A DNA stretch of 10,928 nt from Bacillota bacterium (GTDB taxonomy: Bacteria > Bacillota > Clostridia > Lachnospirales > Cellulosilyticaceae). The stretch is from positions 1 through 10,928 of the forward strand of contig JAEZKI010000023.1 in the NCBI GenBank assembly GCA_023415525.1, given 5' to 3'. Positions 1 to 8,828 of the stretch are shown piece after piece. Below the pieces are notes generated by a model. The model worked only from the letters and a program-made list of their open reading frames with translations, was not told where the DNA came from and searched no databases. Within the stretch, counting starts at the first letter, position 1; each line of letters begins with the position of its first letter. The position numbers and the translations under genes were made by a program.

Positions 1-51
1 GACCTATACCCTTAGCAGGGGCACCTCTTCGGCCAACTTGAGTACTTCTCC
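1..51 (-). tRNA. tRNA-Ser(GCU), 5' part only
   Basis: Read on the minus strand, this is the first half of a serine tRNA, truncated by the window edge. The acceptor 5' strand GGAGAAG runs from 51 to 45 and is followed by TA and a D arm closed by CTC/GAG. The anticodon stem TGCCC pairs with GGGTA, including one G-U pair, around the loop CTGCTAA, giving anticodon GCU for AGC/AGU codons. The following TAGGTC would begin the long variable arm typical of tRNA-Ser. The T arm and 3' acceptor strand lie outside the window. It has its own promoter upstream and is separated from the gyrase operon by a terminator. Confidence 0.93.
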
Positions 52-98
52 GAATAAAAAAGTATTTGATTTATTTTTCACCACTCAAGGCAAAATCT

Positions 99-127
99 AT
101 GATACCAAGTTTTGTTCTTTATGTCAA
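99..127 (-). promoter_or_regulatory. Sigma-A-type promoter of the tRNA-Ser gene
   Basis: On the minus strand a perfect -35 TTGACA (127-122) is followed by a 17-base spacer and a -10 TATCAT (104-99). Transcription would start near 92, leaving a leader of about 40 bases before the tRNA 5' end at 51. Strong near-consensus promoters are usual for stable RNA genes. Confidence 0.75.
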
Positions 128-230
128 GCCTTTTTATATATATCTTTTTATACTGTGTTTTTTGACATAATGTACTCTCTTAATCCCTTTATTTCTCAAG
201 TCTCTATTAGGTTTCTACATACTACATACT

Positions 231-270
231 AAAAATGTCTCTGCACCTTTTCATGCAGAGACATTTTTTT
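231..270. terminator. Bidirectional intrinsic terminator
   Basis: The arms ATGTCTCTGCA (235-245) and TGCAGAGACAT (254-264) are perfect 11-base complements around an 8-base loop. They are flanked by AAAAA (231-235) and TTTTTTT (264-270), so either strand gives a GC-containing hairpin followed by a U tract. On the minus strand it would end the gyrB-gyrA-peptidase transcript before the tRNA promoter. No plus-strand gene is visible upstream to need it. Confidence 0.85.
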
Positions 271-496
271 GTTGGAATATTTCTATAGCACTTGTTACTT
301 TACCTATTTCAATAACTTCATAATTTAAATAACTTCTTAATCTTAATAGTCTTTGCTATTTGCACATAACCAATTAGTCTATTAATCTATATTTTCTTTA
401 TTGTAGCTATTTTAAATAGGTAACGTTCAACATTTTCTTTTTTATTATATCATTGTTCCCTTTTCTTTACAATCTTATTTCTTGAATCCTCTATAT
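271..496 (-). other. AT-rich non-coding tail after the C39 peptidase gene
   Basis: These 226 bases lie between the peptidase stop codon and the terminator hairpin. I found no credible reading frame with a ribosome site, no RNA gene and no second terminator. It probably becomes the 3' untranslated end of the gyrase operon transcript, or is degenerate intergenic DNA. Confidence 0.5.
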
Positions 497-1513
497 CTAT
501 TGAAGTATTGTAATAGCTTGATTCCCCATCTGCTCCCATGCCTTTATAAAACCTTCTTTTTCTACCATCTTATTGCTATTATTCTCTAAAGGGTCATTTA
601 TATAGATATATTTTTTATCATAACCTGTTATAACTACAGAGTGTAATTTTGGAGTTACTTTTACTATTCCAGTAGGCGTATGCCATATATCAAAGTATTT
701 TTCTCCTAATGGTTTATATGTAGCATTTGTTACTACCCATATAGGATATCCTTTTGATAAAAAGTAAAGGATATCTCTAAATTCCATACCTGTTAGATCA
801 AGTGCTTTATCAGGTAGGTACTGATTAATAAGTTCTGCAATAGGTCCATGATATACTCCATACCCTTTATTCTTAGCATTATACATATCTCCTACAAACC
901 CATTATAGGGATTTCCATAGATTATTCTTCCTTTCTCGTCAACTTTATAGGAAGTACTATCTTTCTTTACTTTTTCTGCTAATTCCATTTTACTTATATC
1001 TTTATTATAGTACGAAAGTAACATAGCTAGAGATGTTACTTCACATCCTCTTGGCAATTCCGGTAATTGTTTAATTTGTTTTACATCTAATTTTATACTC
1101 TCTGGTATAGGAGTATCCTTTTCCCATAAGGGTACTTTATCATTATTATAAAAGATTTTTGTATGATCATTTTTAATAGCATAATTAAGAGCACTGCTAA
1201 ATGTATTAAAATCATGAATTCCTATGTCTGTAATAATTAAAAAAGACTCCAATGTACTATATACCCATTTCTGACTTTCCTTTTCTACTACCACACTTCT
1301 TTTTATCTCTTTTGCTTTAAGTATTGCTTCTTCTTGATTTGCTGTTTCACTAACTAATTCCCCAGATTTCTTTATTTGATACTTATTTTCCGATGATTTA
1401 GTATTTATAAAAGTAGGCAGAGCCTCTGGATTATTTACAATTAAATAATATCCAGTTGCTCCACCTATTATAAATACTGTAACAATAAACATTGCTAAAA
1501 CTATTCTCTTCAT
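497..1513 (-). CDS. Membrane-anchored C39-family cysteine peptidase (YvpB-like)
   Basis: This 338-residue protein has an N-terminal hydrophobic segment at residues 5-26 with a short basic start, consistent with a membrane anchor or uncleaved signal, leaving the rest outside the cell. After a charged, poorly conserved linker, the C-terminal half matches the Peptidase_C39_2 type. The probable nucleophile is Cys157 in PRGCEVTSLAMLL, the base His291 in LHSVVITGYD and the third residue Asp307 in YINDPL. Gln146 or Gln149 could form the oxyanion hole. The substrate is unknown; relatives include bacteriocin-leader and cell-wall-associated peptidases, but there is no ABC transporter or bacteriocin gene here. 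The ATG lies 6 bases after the gyrA stop with no good Shine-Dalgarno (a GAGGA sits about 17 bases away), suggesting translational coupling to gyrA. The catalytic assignment is by motif only. Confidence 0.8.
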   Translation of the reverse strand: MKRIVLAMFIVTVFIIGGATGYYLIVNNPEALPTFINTKSSENKYQIKKSGELVSETANQEEAILKAKEIKRSVVVEKESQKWVYSTLESFLIITDIGIHDFNTFSSALNYAIKNDHTKIFYNNDKVPLWEKDTPIPESIKLDVKQIKQLPELPRGCEVTSLAMLLSYYNKDISKMELAEKVKKDSTSYKVDEKGRIIYGNPYNGFVGDMYNAKNKGYGVYHGPIAELINQYLPDKALDLTGMEFRDILYFLSKGYPIWVVTNATYKPLGEKYFDIWHTPTGIVKVTPKLHSVVITGYDKKYIYINDPLENNSNKMVEKEGFIKAWEQMGNQAITILQ

Positions 1514-1519
1514 TTAATA

Positions 1520-4012
1520 CTACTCATTTTCCTCTGGTTTATCTTCTATGAAACCTTCATCAACTTTTTCCATACATACTACCTGTACACCATCGGAAAC
1601 ATTAATTAACTTAACACCCTGTGCATTCCGTCCAATTGAGGAAATCTGGGAAACTTGGATACGGATAATTACACCTTGTGAAGTAATAAGAAGTAACTCA
1701 TCATCTTCTTTTACAGAGGCCACACCTATAATATTACCTGTCTTTTCTGTAATTTTATTTATTTTTAAGCCTTTACCTCCACGTCTTTGTGCCCTAAAAG
1801 CTTCTAATTGAGTTCTTTTACCTAAACCATTTTCTGTAGCAGTTAATATTTGTTCATCATTCTTAGGTACTGCCGCACCTATTACTTCATCATCCTCCGC
1901 TAGATTAATAGCTCTCACTCCTCTAGCCGTTCTTCCCATAGGTCTTACATCTGTTGCATCAAACATAATACCTTGACCTTTTTTTGTTGCTACTAGAACA
2001 GAGTCTTCTGAACTAGTTTTTTGTACAACGACAAGCTCATCTTCTTCTCCTAAACTAAGCGCAATAAGTCCACCTTTTCTTATGTTTTTGAAATCCTTAA
2101 GAGGTGTTTTCTTTATTTGCCCTTTCTTGGTTACCATTGTCAAGAATACATCTTCTTCAAATTCTTTAACTGGAAATACAGCTGATATTTTTTCATCTTT
2201 ATCTAACTCTAGTAAGTTAATAATCGCTGTACCCCTAGCTGTTCTTCCTGCCTCAGGTATTCTATATCCTTTAATCCTATATGCTTTTCCTTTATTAGTA
2301 AAAAACATAATATAGTTGAAATTAGTGGTTACAAATAATTGCTTAATGTAATCATCTTCAATAGTATTTAACCCTATAATTCCTTTCCCACCTCTATTTT
2401 GATTTTTATAGGTATCTAAAGGAATCCTTTTGATATAGCCAAACTGAGTAATTGTTACTACAATGTTCTCTTCATCAATTAAATCTTCCACATCATATTC
2501 ATCTTCATCAATGGTAATATCTGTTCTACGTCCATCACCATACTTTTGTTTGACTTCAATAAGCTCATCTCTGATGACACCTAATAATTTATACTCACTT
2601 CCTAATATTGATTTTAGATATTCTATTCGCTCAATAAGCTCTGCATACTCTTGATCTATTTTTTCTCTTTCAAGGCCTGTTAAAGCACGAAGTCTCATTT
2701 CTACAATTGCTTGAGCTTGAATTTCAGTAAGTTCTATAGCCTCCATTAATTTTTCTTTAGCTTCTTGAACATTACTTGATTGACGAATAAGTGAAACAAC
2801 TAAATCAATACTATCTAGTGCTCGGCGAAGACCTTCTAAAATATGAGCTCTTGCCTCAGCCTTATTTAATTCAAATTGTGTTCTTCTTGTTACTACTTCT
2901 TTTTGATGTTTTAGATACTCTTCCAAGATTTGCTTTAAATTAAGAACCTTAGGTTTATCTTCCACTAGGGCAAGCATATTAATACTAAATGTATCTTGTA
3001 ATTGAGTATATTTATAAAGCTGATTTAAAATAATAGTTGGATTTACATCTCTTCTAAGCTCAATAACAATAGAAATACCATTTCTATCGGACTCATCTCG
3101 GATATCAGTAATACCGTCTACCCTCTTCTCTTTAACTAAATCAGCCATCTTTTCAATAAGAACTGATTTATTAACCATATAAGGGATCTCAGACACAACA
3201 ATCCTGTTTTTTCCACCTTGCATAGCCTCAATTTCAGCTTTAGCTTTTACTTTGACTTTTCCCCTACCTGTCCTATAGGCTTGGTCAATGCCATAACGCC
3301 CATAAATAGTGGCACCAGTTGGAAAATCTGGACCTTCTATAATAGTCATAAGCTCTTCAATTTCTGTTTCGCGAACTTCTTTTTCTTCATTTTCTCCCAT
3401 ATAATTATCAATCATTTTGATAACCCCATTTACAACTTCAGTTAAGTTATGAGGTGGGATATTTGTAGCCATACCTACAGCTATACCTGATGATCCATTA
3501 ACTAATAAGTTAGGAAACCTTGATGGTAAAACACAAGGTTCCTTTGAAGATTCATCAAAGTTTGGCCTAAATTCTACTGTATCTTTATCAATATCAGCTA
3601 GCATTAATGCTGTCATCTTACTCATACGTGCTTCTGTATAACGCATAGCAGCAGGGCTATCCCCATCAATAGAACCAAAGTTTCCTTGTCCATCTACAAG
3701 TGGATATCTTGTTGAAAAATCCTGAGCCATACGTACCATTGCACCATAAATTGAAGAGTCACCATGTGGGTGATATTTACCCATAGTATCTCCAACAATA
3801 CGTGCTGATTTCCTGTATTGTTTATCTGAACCTAACCCTAATTCACTCATAGAGTATAAAATACGTCGATGAACTGGTTTTAGCCCATCTCGTACGTCTG
3901 GCAGGGCACGAGATACGATTACACTCATTGCATAATCAATATAGCAAGTTTGCATCTCATCATTAATATCTCTATGAATAATTCTGTCATAAGTTACATC
4001 ATTTGTATCCAT
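1520..4012 (-). CDS. gyrA: DNA gyrase subunit A
   Basis: This 830-residue protein is the DNA-cleaving and wrapping subunit of gyrase, which acts as an A2B2 complex to introduce negative supercoils. The catalytic tyrosine is Tyr125 in [10 protein letters not shown]. The drug-binding helix reads [10 protein letters not shown] (81-90), with Ser86 at the E. coli Ser83 position and Gly90 at the Asp87 position. The winged-helix/tower and coiled-coil regions extend to about residue 500. The C-terminal beta-pinwheel carries a GyrA-box-like QNRGGKG at 538-544 and a canonical QRRGGKG at 742-748. The pinwheel and its wrapping box support gyrase rather than topoisomerase IV. The short acidic tail ends in PEENE. 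AAGGAG sits 8 bases before the ATG, and gyrB ends 18 bases upstream, so the two are co-transcribed. Length is normal for the family. Confidence 0.98.
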   Translation of the reverse strand: MDTNDVTYDRIIHRDINDEMQTCYIDYAMSVIVSRALPDVRDGLKPVHRRILYSMSELGLGSDKQYRKSARIVGDTMGKYHPHGDSSIYGAMVRMAQDFSTRYPLVDGQGNFGSIDGDSPAAMRYTEARMSKMTALMLADIDKDTVEFRPNFDESSKEPCVLPSRFPNLLVNGSSGIAVGMATNIPPHNLTEVVNGVIKMIDNYMGENEEKEVRETEIEELMTIIEGPDFPTGATIYGRYGIDQAYRTGRGKVKVKAKAEIEAMQGGKNRIVVSEIPYMVNKSVLIEKMADLVKEKRVDGITDIRDESDRNGISIVIELRRDVNPTIILNQLYKYTQLQDTFSINMLALVEDKPKVLNLKQILEEYLKHQKEVVTRRTQFELNKAEARAHILEGLRRALDSIDLVVSLIRQSSNVQEAKEKLMEAIELTEIQAQAIVEMRLRALTGLEREKIDQEYAELIERIEYLKSILGSEYKLLGVIRDELIEVKQKYGDGRRTDITIDEDEYDVEDLIDEENIVVTITQFGYIKRIPLDTYKNQNRGGKGIIGLNTIEDDYIKQLFVTTNFNYIMFFTNKGKAYRIKGYRIPEAGRTARGTAIINLLELDKDEKISAVFPVKEFEEDVFLTMVTKKGQIKKTPLKDFKNIRKGGLIALSLGEEDELVVVQKTSSEDSVLVATKKGQGIMFDATDVRPMGRTARGVRAINLAEDDEVIGAAVPKNDEQILTATENGLGKRTQLEAFRAQRRGGKGLKINKITEKTGNIIGVASVKEDDELLLITSQGVIIRIQVSQISSIGRNAQGVKLINVSDGVQVVCMEKVDEGFIEDKPEENE

Positions 4013-4030
4013 TTATTATTCTCCTTGCCC

Positions 4031-5980
<1,950 letters not shown>

Positions 5981-6024
5981 TTATTATAAACCTATTTTAC
6001 ATAAAAATAAGCATATTACCCCAA

Positions 6025-6058
6025 CCTTTATTATACATCAAAATACTAATAAAGGCAA
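6025..6058 (-). promoter_or_regulatory. Probable gyrB promoter overlapped by a 9-base inverted repeat
   Basis: On the minus strand, -35 TTGCCT (6058-6053) and a perfect -10 TATAAT (6035-6030) are 17 bases apart, placing the start near 6023 and giving a leader of nearly 90 bases before gyrB. The perfect inverted repeat CCTTTATTA (6025-6033) / TAATAAAGG (6047-6055), with a 13-base centre, overlaps both promoter elements. That arrangement suits an operator, although a weak hairpin is also possible. No protein is identified as its ligand. Confidence 0.6.
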
Positions 6059-6084
6059 ATTTACTTACATTTCACAATATTTTT

Positions 6085-7167
6085 TTAAATACTAATAGGT
6101 GTCACTCTACCATTTTCTACATTGTATAGTTTTCCAACTTTTTGTTTATTCCATACACCTTGTTCTATTCCTGTACAAGTTATAAACGTCTGAATGCTGC
6201 CTGTATATTTAAATAAATACATTTGCCTATGATCATCTAATTCTGATAATACATCATCTAGTAATAATACGGGGTTCTCACCAATGTATTCTTTCATAAT
6301 ATTTAGCTCTGCTAACTTTATAGATAGTACTACTGTACGCTGTTGTCCTTGTGAACCATACATTCTAACATCCATATTATTTACCATAAATTGTAAATCA
6401 TCACGATGTGGTCCGACAGAAGTATTTTGATAGAGGATATCTTTTTCTCTATATTTTAACATTTTTTCATGATAATTTTTAACGCTTACATTAGGTTCGT
6501 ATATAACCTTTAACATCTCTTTTCCACCTGAAATATCATAATGAATCTTATTAGCTCTTTCACTTAACTCTTCTATGAATTTTTGCCTCTTAGCTATAAT
6601 ATCTATAGCATACTGTTCCAGCTGGATATCCCAAACTTCAATCATAGAAAAATCCTTCGTCATATAATATTGTTTAAGTGCTAAATTTCGCTGTTTTAAA
6701 ACTTTATGATATTGCCTCAATGCATAATAATAGAGTTTATCAATTTGACATAGTTCTATATCTATAAATCTTCTTCGTTCTTTTGGACTATTTTTAACAA
6801 GTTGTAAATCTTCTGGTGAAAACATAACTATATTTAAGCATCCAAAAAGTTCACCTAATTTTGTAATGGGAAGCTTATTAATGGCTGCAGATTTGGATTT
6901 TTGATTTAAATGAAAATCTATTATATCCTCAACATAGTTTTTTTGTAAGGATATCTTTACATGAGCAGCTTCTTCTCCCCACTTAATAATTTCCTTTTCT
7001 TTATGTGTCCTATGAGAACGAGCTGTAGCACATAAATAAACTGCCTCTAAAATATTAGTTTTTCCTTGAGCATTATCACCCTTAAATATATTGATTCCTT
7101 GATCTAATTTAATATCCAGTTCTTCATAATTTCTAAAACCTTTTAAGGATAGCTCTTTAATATACAT
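6085..7167 (-). CDS. recF: DNA replication and repair protein RecF
   Basis: RecF is an SMC-like ABC ATPase that binds DNA at gaps and stalled forks and, with RecO and RecR, helps RecA load in the RecFOR pathway. The 360 residues show a Walker A GDNAQGKT (30-37) in the correct FRNY...FKGDNAQGKTN context. The ABC signature is YGSQGQQRT (270-278), and the Walker B with D-loop is LLLDDVLSELD (301-311). The middle region is helical with many charged residues, as expected for the lever domain, and is shorter than the coiled coils of SMC or RecN. Length is normal. AAGGAG stands about 7 to 8 bases before the ATG, and the yaaA stop is only 17 bases upstream, so the two are probably co-transcribed. The C-terminal ENGRV motif is typical. 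Confidence 0.97.
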   Translation of the reverse strand: MYIKELSLKGFRNYEELDIKLDQGINIFKGDNAQGKTNILEAVYLCATARSHRTHKEKEIIKWGEEAAHVKISLQKNYVEDIIDFHLNQKSKSAAINKLPITKLGELFGCLNIVMFSPEDLQLVKNSPKERRRFIDIELCQIDKLYYYALRQYHKVLKQRNLALKQYYMTKDFSMIEVWDIQLEQYAIDIIAKRQKFIEELSERANKIHYDISGGKEMLKVIYEPNVSVKNYHEKMLKYREKDILYQNTSVGPHRDDLQFMVNNMDVRMYGSQGQQRTVVLSIKLAELNIMKEYIGENPVLLLDDVLSELDDHRQMYLFKYTGSIQTFITCTGIEQGVWNKQKVGKLYNVENGRVTPISI

Positions 7168-7184
7168 AAAAGTGCTCCTTTTCT

Positions 7185-7391
7185 TTATTTAACACAAACT
7201 ACTTGTCCATCAAATTCAACTTGGTCACCTGGTCTTATTTTTTTTCCTCTTTGTGTGCATATTTCACCATTAACTAAAACAAGTTCTTGAGCGATTAATC
7301 CTTTTGCTTCGCCCCCACTTTGTACCATATCTGCAAACTTCATCAACTGATCTAATTTTATAAACTCTGTATTTATTTTTATCTCTTTCAT
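7185..7391 (-). CDS. yaaA: S4-domain RNA-binding protein YaaA (YaaA/RlbA type)
   Basis: This 68-residue protein is almost entirely one S4 RNA-binding fold. The recognisable core is IKLDQLMKFADMVQSGGEAKGLI followed by VLVNGEICTQRGKKIRPGDQVEF, the usual helix-turn then strand arrangement. Proteins of this type lie between dnaN and recF in most Firmicutes. A role in ribosome assembly or RNA binding is likely from the fold and from Bacillus literature, but the target cannot be read from sequence. It is unrelated to the E. coli peroxide-stress protein also called YaaA. AAGGAG lies about 10 bases before the ATG. A 10-base hairpin sits in the gap after dnaN, so its expression may be partly separated from dnaA-dnaN. 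Confidence 0.93.
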   Translation of the reverse strand: MKEIKINTEFIKLDQLMKFADMVQSGGEAKGLIAQELVLVNGEICTQRGKKIRPGDQVEFDGQVVCVK

Positions 7392-7425
7392 TTTTTATAA
7401 TCTCCTTCATTTTTATTAATGAACA

Positions 7426-7463
7426 AATCGCTCTATAATTCAATAATGAATAGTAGAGCGATT
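7426..7463 (-). terminator. Hairpin between dnaN and yaaA, possible leaky terminator
   Basis: The perfect 10-base arms AATCGCTCTA (7426-7435) and TAGAGCGATT (7454-7463) enclose an 18-base loop. In the direction of transcription the stem is followed only by a broken U-rich run (TTTGTTCATT), so termination would be partial at best. It could instead be an RNA-processing or stability element that adjusts yaaA-recF output relative to dnaN. Confidence 0.45.
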
Positions 7464-7473
7464 AAAAATCTTA

Positions 7474-8580
7474 TTATGCATTAACACGTATAGGTAATAT
7501 TAAATATTTATAGTGTTCTCCTTCTTGAGGTTTAATAATACATGGTGTCAAAGAAGAGATAAAATTAATATATACTTTATCATCATCTAATACTTTAAGA
7601 GCATCTATAAGGTATCTAGGGTTAAAAGCTATAACTAGTTCCTTTCCTTCAAGAACTACATCCATTTCTTCTCTAGCTGTACCTAACTCTGTATTAGAGG
7701 TAATAATCATTTTATCACCATCTATTTGAATTTTTATAGGATTTTTCTTTCCTTCTCTAGAAATAAGAGCTGCACGCTCAATACACATTAAAAAGTTTTT
7801 TCTGTCAATGAGTATTTTAGTTTCATAATCAGGCGAGAATACTTGCTCATATTTCAAAAATTCTCCTTCTAATAAACGAGAAACTACCTTACTATCTCCT
7901 AAATCAAAAAGAACGTGCTTATCTCCAAAATAGATATCTAATTCTTCATTTTCTTCACTTGATAAAATTTTATTTATTTCAATAAGTGTCTTTCCTGGAA
8001 TGACAACTTCTATTTCTTCATTCTCATTTGAGAGTGGAGTTTGCCTATAAGAAATACGATAACCATCTACAGATACAATATTTAAGTTTCTATCTTTTAT
8101 TTGAACCATCTCACCTGTAAGTATTGGTCTTGTTTCATCTTGTGCTACGGAAAAAATCGTCTGACGAATCATATCTTTTAAAGTAAGCTGGTTTATCTTA
8201 CAACAATGTAATTTTTCAACATTAGGTAACTCCGGAAAGTCCTTTCCCGATTGTCCAGCAATTTGAAATTTAGATTTTTCACTAATAATACTTGTCATAT
8301 AGTTACTATCACATGAAATCTCAATGATTTCCCCTGGCATTTTACGGATAATTTCTGAAAAAATTCGAGCTTCTAAAGCCACAAAACCTTCTGTTGTTAC
8401 TTCAGCATCAATGGTACTTTCTATTCCTAATTCAAGATTGTTACCTGTTAAAGTAAGCTTACCTTCATGAGCTTGAAGTAAGATACATTCAAGTATAGGT
8501 AAAGTCGTTTTAGTTGAGCAAGCCTTTAAGACATTATTGATACTATTTAGCAAAAGATCTTGCCTACAATTTATATGCAT
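7474..8580 (-). CDS. dnaN: DNA polymerase III beta subunit (sliding clamp)
   Basis: DnaN forms a ring dimer around DNA that tethers the replicative polymerase and many repair enzymes. The 368 residues match the usual length and contain the three similar clamp domains, roughly 1-120, 121-245 and 246-368. Recognisable landmarks are TLPILECILL near residue 26, the domain-1 stretch LTLTGNNLELGIE (42-54), AGQSGKDFPELP (108-119) at the domain 1-2 junction, and the C-terminal YLILPIR that helps form the peptide-binding pocket. AAGGGAG stands 8 bases before the ATG, and this spacer is itself a DnaA-box variant. dnaA lies 248 bases upstream with the origin unwinding region between them, so dnaN may be read from dnaA or from a weak local promoter that I could not place convincingly. 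Confidence 0.97.
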   Translation of the reverse strand: MHINCRQDLLLNSINNVLKACSTKTTLPILECILLQAHEGKLTLTGNNLELGIESTIDAEVTTEGFVALEARIFSEIIRKMPGEIIEISCDSNYMTSIISEKSKFQIAGQSGKDFPELPNVEKLHCCKINQLTLKDMIRQTIFSVAQDETRPILTGEMVQIKDRNLNIVSVDGYRISYRQTPLSNENEEIEVVIPGKTLIEINKILSSEENEELDIYFGDKHVLFDLGDSKVVSRLLEGEFLKYEQVFSPDYETKILIDRKNFLMCIERAALISREGKKNPIKIQIDGDKMIITSNTELGTAREEMDVVLEGKELVIAFNPRYLIDALKVLDDDKVYINFISSLTPCIIKPQEGEHYKYLILPIRVNA

Positions 8581-8825
8581 GTGGATATCTCCCTTCTGTA
8601 AAACAAATGATAATAATTAAAGTTAATTTAGCAATTATAGTAATAAGTGCTGTGGGTAATGGGGATAACCCCTCTAACACTAGTAAAGAGTAAAAAAATA
8701 ACATGTATATATTCTTGTGGATTAGCTAAATGAAAACTTTAAACTTATCCACATTACTAACATTAGCAATTTATTAAAAAAATAATCCACAAGTAGTTCA
8801 CTTTAAGTTCACATGAATATACACA
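8580..8825. promoter_or_regulatory. Downstream oriC half: DnaA-box cluster between dnaA and dnaN
   Basis: Against the consensus TTATNCACA there is one perfect site, 8745-8753 (plus). Six sites have one mismatch: 8580-8588 (minus, ATATCCACA), 8651-8659 (minus, TTACCCACA), 8660-8668 (minus, TTATCCCCA), 8716-8724 (minus, TAATCCACA), 8783-8791 (plus, TAATCCACA) and 8817-8825 (plus, ATATACACA). Such a density in 246 bases of intergenic DNA next to dnaA indicates origin function. No open reading frame is credible here. The box at 8580-8588 occupies the spacer between the dnaN Shine-Dalgarno and its start codon. Confidence 0.88.
8599..8668 (-). other. Predicted origin unwinding module (tandem DnaA boxes, GC patch, DnaA-trios, AT-rich DUE)
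   Basis: In dnaN-ward order the minus strand carries two directly abutting boxes, TTATCCCCA (8668-8660) and TTACCCACA (8659-8651). They are followed by GCAC (8650-8647) and the triplets TTA-TTA-CTA (8646-8638), which read TAG-TAA-TAA on the plus strand. The DNA from 8599 to 8646 has only 6 G/C in 48 bases. This matches the order of the B. subtilis basal unwinding system, in which DnaA loads on double-stranded boxes and extends over single-stranded DnaA-trios. Confidence 0.75.
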
Positions 8826-8828
8826 TAG

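Noticed and set aside
162..190. Plus-strand TTGACA at 162-167 as a promoter
   Set aside because: The bases 17 to 18 positions downstream (CCCTTT region) do not resemble a -10, and no plus-strand gene follows before the terminator. It does form an inverted pair with 121-127, probably by chance.
215..231. Short tandem repeat of the heptamer CTACATA (about 2.4 copies)
   Set aside because: It is too short and too close to simple AT-rich sequence to support a function.
38..232. Plus-strand reading frame of 64 codons at the left edge
   Set aside because: It overlaps the tRNA-Ser 5' end and its promoter on the other strand, has no ribosome site and has a low-complexity hydrophobic composition.
8610..8636. 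Local dnaN promoter TTGCTA-16-TATCAT on the minus strand
   Set aside because: The -35 is weak and the spacer short, within AT-rich DUE sequence where such matches arise easily. It is left as possible but unsupported.
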